DNA from: Ramlibacter sp.
GTDB lineage: Bacteria > Pseudomonadota > Gammaproteobacteria > Burkholderiales > Burkholderiaceae_C
NCBI GenBank assembly: GCA_029237735.1
Contig: JAQZBU010000005.1
Location: 62,001-126,000, forward strand
Direction of reading: 5' to 3'
DNA length: 64,000 nucleotides
The notes below the pieces were generated by a model, which was given only the letters and a program-made list of their open reading frames with translations, searched no databases and had not been told where the DNA came from. Each line of letters starts with the position of its first letter. The stretch's first letter is position 1. Shown here in pieces: positions 7,737 through 14,605 of this stretch. The position numbers and the translations under genes were made by a program.

Positions 7737-8624
7737 TCAGGCGGCAGGACGGTACGAGTTCACGATCGAAGCCGTGTCCTTCATTCCGTTGCCCTGCCCC
7801 ACGTAGTCAGCGTAGCGGCGGGTCGCGGCTTCGAGCATGGGCAGGCTGAGCGCCAGTTGGTGCGCCTCTGCCGTCACAGCCTTCAGGTCCTTCAGCAACT
7901 GCCGCGCGTAGGCGCGTGGCGGGTCGAAATCGCGCGCCTGCATCTGCGGGTAAAGGTGCTTGAGCAGGGTGCTGTCCGCGTGGCCACCGGCCAGGCATTG
8001 CGGCAGCCGGCTGGCGTCCACGCCGGCCGCTTCGGCCAGGGTCAGCGCCTCGGCCAGCACCACATACGTGCTGCCGACGATCAGCTGGTTGATCATCTTG
8101 GCGGTCTGTCCGGCGCCGCTGGGGCCGATGTGGGTGAAGTTCGCGGCCAGGTCGGCCATGACGGGGCGAATGGCTTCGATGTCGCGGGCGTCGCCGCCGG
8201 CCATGATCGTCAGCGTGCCGGAGCGCGATTGCACCGGCCCGCCGCTCACGGGGGCATCGACCCAGCCCATGCCGGACTTCGCCTGGAGTTGGGTCGCCAT
8301 CTCACGCGTGGCCGCCGGATCGATGGTGGAGTGATCGATCAGGATCTTGTCCGCGCCGGCCGCAGCCGCGATGCCTTGCGCGCCGAACACGCATTCGCGC
8401 ACGGCGTCCGTGTGCAGCACACACATGATGACGATGTCGCTGGTCCTGGTTACCTGCTCGGGCGACTGCGCCGCCACCGCCCCGGCCGCGACGAGGGGCG
8501 GCACGCGTTCGGGCTCGAGGTTCCACACCGTGACCGGCCAGCCCTGCTCCAGCAGCCGCAGCGTCATCGCCGTGCCCATGATGCCCAGCCCTACAAAACC
8601 GATCCGGGCTCTTTCTGCCGCCAT
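7737..8624 (-). CDS. Beta-hydroxyacid dehydrogenase (GarR / 3-hydroxyisobutyrate dehydrogenase family)
   Basis: A 295-aa NAD(P)-dependent oxidoreductase. It shows the Rossmann motif GFVGLGIMG (residues 9-17), the substrate-site DAPVSGG (123-129), and the GAGQTAKMINQ segment whose Lys176 is the family's catalytic lysine. Relatives reduce tartronate semialdehyde or oxidise 3-hydroxy acids. The ATG at 8624 has GGAG seven bases upstream. An ATG at 8636 and a longer reading from 8762 are possible but less well supported, and the latter would run through the 8684-8725 palindrome. It is the first gene of the sugar-acid operon. If it makes D-glycerate, the divergent kinase and enolase paralogue would be natural next steps (inference). 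Confidence 0.87.
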   Translation of the reverse strand: MAAERARIGFVGLGIMGTAMTLRLLEQGWPVTVWNLEPERVPPLVAAGAVAAQSPEQVTRTSDIVIMCVLHTDAVRECVFGAQGIAAAAGADKILIDHSTIDPAATREMATQLQAKSGMGWVDAPVSGGPVQSRSGTLTIMAGGDARDIEAIRPVMADLAANFTHIGPSGAGQTAKMINQLIVGSTYVVLAEALTLAEAAGVDASRLPQCLAGGHADSTLLKHLYPQMQARDFDPPRAYARQLLKDLKAVTAEAHQLALSLPMLEAATRRYADYVGQGNGMKDTASIVNSYRPAA

Positions 8625-8683
8625 GCTTGTCTCCATTTCCACTTCTGATGTGGTGCGCAAGCTTAAGAACCGGAGCGATTCGC

Positions 8684-8725
8684 ATCCAATCGTCTTTTGT
8701 GATTCACCGATACGGGTTCTTGGAT
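8684..8725. promoter_or_regulatory. Predicted LysR operator, copy 2 (dehydrogenase/kinase intergenic)
   Basis: This second copy of the 42-bp palindromic element has ATCCAA at 8684-8689 and TTGGAT at 8720-8725. It lies between the divergent starts at 8624 (minus) and 8787 (plus), 59 and 61 bases from them. At copy 1 the distance to the fucD start is 56 bases. The TTGGAT on the minus strand is again placed as a possible -35 box. The conserved position suggests one regulator controls fucD, the transporter/lactonase operon and perhaps the kinase/enolase operon. Confidence 0.7.
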
Positions 8726-8786
8726 AAGGGGTAACCCGCGCCCGTTCCACAGATGACTTCACCGCGGCAGGGTAAATTCAGGGTTT

Positions 8787-9800
8787 ATGGCGTATGTGGA
8801 TCTCTCCCAGGATGCGGCGGCGATCAGCCGCATCTTCGTGACCTTGGGCCTCGCGGCGGCGGATGAGCCCGTTCATGCGACGGCGCTTGCCGGTGGCGTG
8901 TCTTCCGGCATCTATCGCATCGACCTGTGCTCGGGCAGCTACTGCCTGAAGCAGGCGCTGCCGCGGCTCAAGGTCGCCAAGGAATGGAACGTGCCGGTCG
9001 AACGCGTGTTCGCGGAAATTGATTGGCTCCAGGCAGCGGGGCGCATCGCGCCCGGGCACGTGCCGCGCGTGCTGGGGCAGGACGACGCAAGCAAGTGCTT
9101 CGTCATGGAGTTCCTGGGCCCCGAGTATCACAACTGGAAGTCGGAGATGCTGGCCGGCCACATCGACGTTGCCGTGGCTCGCGACGTCGGCGACGTGTTG
9201 GGACGCATCCATGCGGCCACGGCCGACGATGCAGCGCTGGCAAGCCGCTTTGCCACCGACGCCAATTTTTACGCCATCCGCCTGGAGCCCTACCTGGTGG
9301 AGACCGCGCGCGTGCACCCTGCCCTGTCCGACACGCTGCTGGCCACCGTGGCGCGCACCGCGGACACAAGGCGCGTGCTGGTGCATGGCGATGTCAGCCC
9401 CAAGAACATCATGATCGGGCCGAACGGGCCGGTGTTGCTGGACGCGGAATGCGCGTGGTTCGGCGACCCGGCGTTCGACCTGGCGTTCTGCCTCAACCAC
9501 TTCCTGCTCAAGGCGGCACACATGCCGCAGCGCATCGCCGATTTGATGGCCAGTTATCGCGCATTCGGCGATGCGTACTGGCCGCATGTGCACTGGGAGC
9601 CGAGGGCGGCTCTGGAGGCGCGCGTGGCCACGCTGCTGCCGTGCCTCACGCTGGCGCGCGTGGACGGCAAGTCGCCGGTCGAGTACCTGGGTGAGCCCCA
9701 GCGCGAGGAGGTGCGCCGTGTCGCGGTGGTGCTGCTTCAGGACACACCGGTCACACTTGAAGGTATTGCGGCCCATTGGGCTGGGGAATTCGAAGCATGA
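8787..9800 (+). CDS. Aminoglycoside-phosphotransferase-fold kinase of small metabolite
   Basis: A 337-aa kinase of the APH/choline-kinase fold (PF01636). It has the nucleotide loop LAGGVSSGIYRI near residues 34-44, a lysine region YCLKQ near 54, the catalytic Brenner motif HGDVSPKN (200-207) and the metal-binding Asp219 in LLDAE. No antibiotic-resistance context is present. Its stop overlaps the start of the enolase paralogue by 4 bases (9797-9800), so the two products are made together and probably act in sequence: phosphorylate, then eliminate or isomerise. Glycerate from the divergent dehydrogenase is one candidate substrate; a sugar acid is another. Confidence 0.85.
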   Translation: MAYVDLSQDAAAISRIFVTLGLAAADEPVHATALAGGVSSGIYRIDLCSGSYCLKQALPRLKVAKEWNVPVERVFAEIDWLQAAGRIAPGHVPRVLGQDDASKCFVMEFLGPEYHNWKSEMLAGHIDVAVARDVGDVLGRIHAATADDAALASRFATDANFYAIRLEPYLVETARVHPALSDTLLATVARTADTRRVLVHGDVSPKNIMIGPNGPVLLDAECAWFGDPAFDLAFCLNHFLLKAAHMPQRIADLMASYRAFGDAYWPHVHWEPRAALEARVATLLPCLTLARVDGKSPVEYLGEPQREEVRRVAVVLLQDTPVTLEGIAAHWAGEFEA

Positions 9801-11059
9801 ACATCAAGCAGGTTGCGGCGCGCCGTATCTGGGACTCGCGGGGCCGGCCCACCGTGGAGGTGGAGGTTGTCAATGAAGACGGCACCTTCGGGCTCGGCAT
9901 CGCGCCCGCAGGCGCGTCCATGGGCACGCGCGAAGCCGTCGAATTGCGCGACGGCGGCACGCGCTTCAAAGGCCTGGACGTGCAGAACGCGTTGCGAGGT
10001 ATCGTCGGCGAGATCGCGCCTACTCTCGTGGGCCGCGACGTCACCCGGCAGGCCGACATCGATGGCGCGCTGATCGCATTGGACGGCACGCCGACGAAGT
10101 CGCGGCTGGGCGGCAACGCCTTGATCGCCACGTCGCTGGCCGTGCTGCACGCCGCGGCGGCCCACCTGCCGCTGTGGCAATACCTCGCGCAGGGGCGCCC
10201 CGTGCGGCTGCCGCTGCCGCAGATCCAGATCTTCGGTGGCGGCGCGCACGCAGGGCGGCGCGTGGACGTGCAGGACTTCATGGTCATCGCAACGGCAGCA
10301 ACATCCTTCTCGCAGGCGCTGGAAATGACGGCGGAGGTCTATCGTGCAGCCGGCGAGCTGATGGCTTCGCGCGGCCAACTCGCGGGTGTGGCGGACGAAG
10401 GCGGCTGGTGGCCCAGCTTCGCGCGCAACGAGGAGGCGCTCGACGCGCTGGTCGCCTCCATCGAGAAGGCCGGCTTCGTCCCGGGACAGGATGTGGCGAT
10501 CGCGCTGGACATCGCAGCCTCGGAGTTCGGGCGCGGCGGCAAGTACAGGCTGGCCCTCGAAGGGCAAGAGCTGGATACCGACGCGCTGTGCGAGCGGCTC
10601 GTTCGCTGGACGGAGAAGTACCCCATCGTCTCGATCGAAGACCCGCTGGCCGAGGACGACGAAGCCGGCCTCGTCGCGTTCACGCGCGCCGTGGGCGGGC
10701 GCGTGCAGGTGGTCGGCGACGATTACCTCGTCACCAACGCCGACCGCGTGCGCGCTGCTGCCACGGTGGGCGCGTGCAATTGCGCTCTCATCAAGCCGAA
10801 CCAGGCCGGCACCGTCACGCAGACACTGGCCGCACTGGAGGCGGCCAGGGCCGAGGGCTACGCAACCATCGTGTCGGCGCGCTCGGGCGAGACGGAAGAC
10901 GTGGCCATCGTGCACCTCGCCACGGGCTGGAACGCCGGCCAGCTGAAGGTGGGCTCGTTCGCGCGTTCCGAGCGCATGGCGAAGTGGAACGAGGGCATCA
11001 GGATTGAATCACGCGCCGGCGCGCCCTCGGGCTTCGCCGGCAGGGCCGCCCTTGCGTAA
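9797..11059 (+). CDS. Divergent enolase paralogue
   Basis: A 420-aa enolase-family protein. By position against yeast enolase, conserved residues are Ser41 (S39), His151 (H159), Glu201 (E211), metal ligands Asp238, Glu281 and Asp308, Lys333 (K345), Arg362-Ser363 (phosphate binding) and Lys384 (K396). Two active-site positions differ: His373 is Ala361 (VSARSGETED) and Glu168 is Asp160 (VQDFM). The loop PSGASTG is PAGASMG. Genuine glycolytic enolase keeps these, so this is unlikely to be the housekeeping enzyme, and its gene lies in a catabolic operon with a kinase. It may act on a phosphorylated sugar acid or be a weakened enolase. The ATG overlaps the kinase stop. Confidence 0.85.
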   Translation: MNIKQVAARRIWDSRGRPTVEVEVVNEDGTFGLGIAPAGASMGTREAVELRDGGTRFKGLDVQNALRGIVGEIAPTLVGRDVTRQADIDGALIALDGTPTKSRLGGNALIATSLAVLHAAAAHLPLWQYLAQGRPVRLPLPQIQIFGGGAHAGRRVDVQDFMVIATAATSFSQALEMTAEVYRAAGELMASRGQLAGVADEGGWWPSFARNEEALDALVASIEKAGFVPGQDVAIALDIAASEFGRGGKYRLALEGQELDTDALCERLVRWTEKYPIVSIEDPLAEDDEAGLVAFTRAVGGRVQVVGDDYLVTNADRVRAAATVGACNCALIKPNQAGTVTQTLAALEAARAEGYATIVSARSGETEDVAIVHLATGWNAGQLKVGSFARSERMAKWNEGIRIESRAGAPSGFAGRAALA

Positions 11060-11945
11060 GGCGATTCCGCTCGTCGTGCTCCTCACGCTGGTGTGGGGCA
11101 CCGCCTGGCAGCTGTTTCCGATGGCGGTGCGCGAGGTCTCGGTGTGGACCTTTCGCGCCGTGAGCCTGGTCATCGCGGGCCTGCTGCTGCTGGCCGTCGC
11201 GCGGCTGCGCGGCGAGTCGTTGCGCGTCCCGCGATCCCACTGGGGCACCGTGGTGGCCGCGTCATGGGTTTACCTGGTGGTCTGGAACGTCGCGAGCACC
11301 TATGCCGCCATCCTCATTCCATCGGGCCAGGCTGCGATCCTCGGGTTCACCATGCCGCTGTGGGCGGCGCTGGCCGCGTGGGCCCTGCTGGGCCAGCGCC
11401 CGGGCGTTCGAGTGCTGCTGGCCCTGGTTTTCGGCGGCCTGGGGGTGGGCCTGCTGATCTACGACGGCATCGGCGTGTATGCGCAGGCACCGGTCGGCTT
11501 CGCGCTGGGTTTGCTGTCGGGTCTCGGCTGGGCGCTGGGCACGCTCCTCCTGAAGCGCCGGCCTGTTCCGGTCTCTTCACTGGTGCTGACGGGGTGGCAG
11601 CTTCTGGCTGCTGCGGCGCCGGTCGTATTGATCGCGTTCGTGCGGGGCGACGGCGTGTGGTTCATGCCGTCCGCGACCACGATCGCCGTCATCGGCTACA
11701 TCATTTTGATGCCCATGGCGTTGGGCAACGTGACCTGGTTCGCGATCGTCGGACTGTTGCCGGCGAACATTGCCGGCCTGTCGTCGGTGATGGTGCCGGT
11801 GGTGGCCATGATCTCCGGCGCCGTCATCCTGCGCGAGCCACTGGGGCCTGTCCAGTGGACGGCGATGCTGTGCTGCGCGGTCGGCTTCGGCCTGGCGCTG
11901 CTGAAACCCCACCGGCCGCGAGATAGTACGATTCCTGTCCCATGA
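11052..11945 (+). CDS. EamA/DMT-family transporter
   Basis: A 297-aa inner-membrane protein with about ten hydrophobic segments in two EamA repeats; LVWGTAWQLFPMAV near the N terminus and the second-repeat segment around GYIILMPMALGNVTW are typical. The start is uncertain: a TTG at 11052 overlaps the enolase stop, and a longer TTG reading from 11004 adds 16 residues. It is the third gene of the kinase/enolase operon and could export or import a pathway metabolite. Its last codon overlaps the start of the broken EVE gene by 4 bases. Confidence 0.85.
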   Translation: MRKAIPLVVLLTLVWGTAWQLFPMAVREVSVWTFRAVSLVIAGLLLLAVARLRGESLRVPRSHWGTVVAASWVYLVVWNVASTYAAILIPSGQAAILGFTMPLWAALAAWALLGQRPGVRVLLALVFGGLGVGLLIYDGIGVYAQAPVGFALGLLSGLGWALGTLLLKRRPVPVSSLVLTGWQLLAAAAPVVLIAFVRGDGVWFMPSATTIAVIGYIILMPMALGNVTWFAIVGLLPANIAGLSSVMVPVVAMISGAVILREPLGPVQWTAMLCCAVGFGLALLKPHRPRDSTIPVP

Positions 11946-12240
11946 AAAACTACTGGCTGATGAAATCCGAACCCAGCGAGGCGTGGCTTCGACGCCGTAT
12001 CCCGATCCGACGCAATTCGACAAGAAGTCGAAGTACTACGACGCCGCGTCGAAGCAAGAGGAGCCGCGCTGGCAGCTCGTGGACGTGCAGCTGTTGAAGA
12101 AGACGCGCACGCTGGGCCTGCCGGAGCTGCGCTCCACGCCGGAGTTGGAAGACATGGTCGTGCTGCGCAAGGGAAACCGCCTCTCCATCACGCCAGTGGA
12201 GGCGAAGCACTGGAAGAAGATCCTCAAGATGCTGGGATGA
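11942..12240 (+). pseudogene. EVE-domain protein gene with internal deletion and frameshift
   Basis: The first 13 codons (MKNYWLMKSEPSE) are the standard N terminus of EVE-domain proteins. From 11983 a different frame continues with the standard second half (VASTPYPDPTQFD, the SKYYDA segment, PRWQLVDVQ, VLRKGNRLSITPV) to the stop at 12240. Intact relatives have about 150-155 codons; roughly 50-55 residues that carry much of the base-binding pocket are missing and the frame is broken at about 11980. The surviving half could be translated from the GTG at 11983 as an 85-aa remnant. EVE domains bind modified bases. The overlap with the transporter stop suggests it was the operon's last gene. Confidence 0.8.
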
Positions 12241-12251
12241 CTTCGTGTCGC

Positions 12252-13037
12252 TCAGGCATCCGTGGGCCGCGTCGTTCCAGCTAATGCGGTAGCGGTCGTT
12301 TGCTGCGCCCGGCGGTGCTTGTAGAAGTGGTACACGCAGTGCAGGCCGACACCCATCGACACTCCTCCTCCCCCGAGCAGGGCGACGCTTTGCCCCGTGT
12401 CGTCGCCGCCGTCCAGGACACCCGCCTGCCACAAGCCGCCGACGACCAGCGACGCCGCCCCGCCCAGAAGCATGACCACGCCTGCTCGGCCGATGACATT
12501 CGGCGCGCAGTCCAGCTTGCCGCCGGAGCCCTTGTGAGGAACATGAGGGCGATGACCCGGATAGTGTGACTCGTACTTGAACATCGTCGGCACGGGCGCC
12601 GCTGTGTAGTTGTTCGCGTCCACTTGGGCAGGATGTTCTAACTCGAAAGTGAAGAACATGGGCACGCGCGCTCGAGTCTTGGCGAACTCGCTGGGCGGCT
12701 CCGGCGTCGCCCCCGGCTCATCGGTGTAGGAGAACCCGGCAATGTCGTTCCCTGCCATATGCCCTCCGGGGACGATAAGCCATTGGGGGACGGGCAGGGG
12801 CACCATGAAGATATTACCCATGTCTTTGGAAGCAGGCACGTCGATCTTCAAGGCCGGCTTGATCGATTGCATTTCCCTGGGTGGATCACCCATCGACAAC
12901 AGGCGCTCGGACTCGTGCGCCAGGGATGCGCTTTCCGAAACCCTGCCCGACTCGAGGTCTGGAGCGGAGTAGACGTGGGACTTGCCGGGCGCTTGAGAGA
13001 TTTTTGTCATGGCGATTGCATTGATGTGAGTCCGCAT
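12252..13037 (-). CDS. Orphan protein with C-terminal membrane hairpin
   Basis: A 261-aa protein (235 aa if started at the ATG at 13010) that I cannot place in a family. The N-terminal ~170 residues are hydrophilic and Ser/Pro-rich, with segments such as SAPDLESGRVSES and HYPGHRPHVPHKGSGG. Two glycine-rich hydrophobic segments near the C terminus (AGVVMLLGGAASLVVGG and VALLGGGGVSMGVGL) flank a short polar turn, GVLDGGDDTGQ, followed by a basic tail. No signal peptide is visible. A Ser/Pro-rich N terminus with a membrane hairpin occurs among type III effectors, and a chaperone/effector pair sits at 1854-2824, but the link is speculative. Neither start has a convincing ribosome site. Confidence 0.55.
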   Translation of the reverse strand: MRTHINAIAMTKISQAPGKSHVYSAPDLESGRVSESASLAHESERLLSMGDPPREMQSIKPALKIDVPASKDMGNIFMVPLPVPQWLIVPGGHMAGNDIAGFSYTDEPGATPEPPSEFAKTRARVPMFFTFELEHPAQVDANNYTAAPVPTMFKYESHYPGHRPHVPHKGSGGKLDCAPNVIGRAGVVMLLGGAASLVVGGLWQAGVLDGGDDTGQSVALLGGGGVSMGVGLHCVYHFYKHRRAQQTTATALAGTTRPTDA

Positions 13038-13093
13038 ATCAAAGCAAGGATCGGACCGGATATCTGCCTGCCCCAACCCACGGCGCCATTGTT

Positions 13094-13714
13094 TCAGCGT
13101 GCGATGAGGGCGATGCAATAGCCCAACGCGAGGCCCAGGCCCGTTGCGAACACAACCAGCCACGCCGGTACCGGCGCGCCGAGCCCTCCACCCGGAAAGA
13201 CGGGCGGCGCTCCAGCCGCTGCCGGCACTCCAGCTGCTGCGGGGACGGCCACCACCTCTGGCACACCGGTGCCGCCGAGCTGCCGCGCGAAGGCCGAGAA
13301 AAAGTCATCGGCGTTCTTCTTTGCCACCGTCTGCAACAAGCGGCTGCCGACGCTGGCCAGCTTGCCGCCGATTTCGGCCTGCGCCGCATAGGTGAGCAGG
13401 GTTTCGAGACCTTCGTCCCTGAGGGAGACCCGGGCGCTCATGCGCGCGAAACCGGCGGCGCCCCCCTGTCCCTGGCCGGTCAGCGTATAGCCGTTGGGCG
13501 GGTCCAGCTCGGACAGGTTCACCGCGCCTCGGAAGGTCGCGGCCACCGGGCCAACCTTGGTGACGACGATGGCCGTGAATTCGGTATCCGATACCTTGTC
13601 GAGCTGTTTGCAGCCGGCGATGCATGCCTTGAGCACGCCCGGATCATTCAACGCCTCCCAGACCGCTTGCCTCGCTGCGGGAACCCGGTACTCACCGGTG
13701 ATTTCCATGCTCAT
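13094..13714 (-). CDS. CoxG-family (SRPBCC) protein
   Basis: A 206-aa protein with an SRPBCC/CoxG domain at residues 1-150 (VPAARQAVWEALNDPGVLKACIAGC at about 9-33 and AKKNADDFFSAFA near 135). A Pro/Ala/Val linker and a C-terminal membrane anchor (LVVFATGLGLALGYCIALIA) follow. CoxG proteins accompany molybdenum hydroxylases of the CO-dehydrogenase family and are thought to help maturation or membrane attachment of the enzyme. It is the last gene of the nine-gene operon, and its ATG overlaps the dehydrogenase stop by 4 bases (13711-13714). Confidence 0.88.
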   Translation of the reverse strand: MSMEITGEYRVPAARQAVWEALNDPGVLKACIAGCKQLDKVSDTEFTAIVVTKVGPVAATFRGAVNLSELDPPNGYTLTGQGQGGAAGFARMSARVSLRDEGLETLLTYAAQAEIGGKLASVGSRLLQTVAKKNADDFFSAFARQLGGTGVPEVVAVPAAAGVPAAAGAPPVFPGGGLGAPVPAWLVVFATGLGLALGYCIALIAR

Positions 13715-14592
13715 GATCGTGCCTCGTAGTGCTTGAACAGGGCTTGGGTGCCAAGTCGCGAATGTCCCTGGTCCACCAAGCCGGTGTACAGCTTGCGGGC
13801 CAGGGCCAGCGCGGGCAAATCCAGCTGCATGCGCTGCGCTTCTGCCAGGGCAATACCCAGGTCCTTGACGAAGTGCTCGATGAAGAAGCCCGGCGCGAAG
13901 TCGCCTTCGATGATCTTGCCGCCCATCACGCTCAGCTGGAAACCGCCCGCCGCACCCGCGCCGATGGACTTGAGCACCGTGGGCAGGTCCAGGCCCGCCG
14001 CCTTGCCATAGGCCAGTCCCTCGCACACGCCCATGATGGTGGACGCGATGACAATCTGGTTGCACATCTTGGTGTGCTGGCCGGCGCCCGCCTCGCCCTG
14101 GCGGACGATGTTCGCTCCCATCAGTTGCAGCAGGGGCAGCGCGGCGTCGAAGGCGTCCTGCGCGCCACCCACCATGATCGAGAGTTTCGCGTCACGCGCC
14201 CCGACTTCGCCACCCGACACCGGCGCATCCAGCGCACGGCATGCGCGCTGCGCCGCCTCGGCGGCAAGCCGCCGGGCCAGCTCGGGGCTGGAGGTGGTCA
14301 TGTCGATCAGCAGGGCATCGCGAGCGCCTGCCAGCACGCCGTCGGCGCCGAGCCAGACCTGCTCCACGTCGCTCGGATTGCCCACCATGGTGATGACCAC
14401 CTCCGATTGGGCGGCGACCGCGGCGGGCGTATCGCACCACGTCGCGCCCGCGGCCAGCGTCTCTGCCGCCTTCTCGCGCGAACGGTTGTACACCCACAGC
14501 GGATGTCCGGCCGCCAGGATATGGCCGGCCATGCTGCGGCCCATGATGCCCAGGCCGATGAATCCAACGCGTGTGTTCTTGGTGTCTGTCAT
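13711..14592 (-). CDS. Beta-hydroxyacid dehydrogenase (3-hydroxyisobutyrate dehydrogenase family)
   Basis: A 293-aa NAD(P)-dependent dehydrogenase with GFIGLGIMG at residues 10-18, LDAPVSGGEVGA near 120 and GAGQHTKMCNQ near 165, where the Lys is catalytic. It is a second member of the family in this window (the other is at 7737-8624), and the two loops differ enough that they probably use different substrates. It lies 13 bases after the large molybdenum subunit gene and overlaps coxG. In this operon it likely interconverts a hydroxy acid and a semialdehyde made or used by the hydroxylase. Confidence 0.87.
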   Translation of the reverse strand: MTDTKNTRVGFIGLGIMGRSMAGHILAAGHPLWVYNRSREKAAETLAAGATWCDTPAAVAAQSEVVITMVGNPSDVEQVWLGADGVLAGARDALLIDMTTSSPELARRLAAEAAQRACRALDAPVSGGEVGARDAKLSIMVGGAQDAFDAALPLLQLMGANIVRQGEAGAGQHTKMCNQIVIASTIMGVCEGLAYGKAAGLDLPTVLKSIGAGAAGGFQLSVMGGKIIEGDFAPGFFIEHFVKDLGIALAEAQRMQLDLPALALARKLYTGLVDQGHSRLGTQALFKHYEARS

Positions 14593-14605
14593 TTGTTCTG
14601 CCTCT

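Noticed and set aside
8787-9800. Aminoglycoside resistance gene
   Set aside because: The fold is shared by many metabolite kinases, and the overlap with an enolase paralogue points to metabolism, not resistance.
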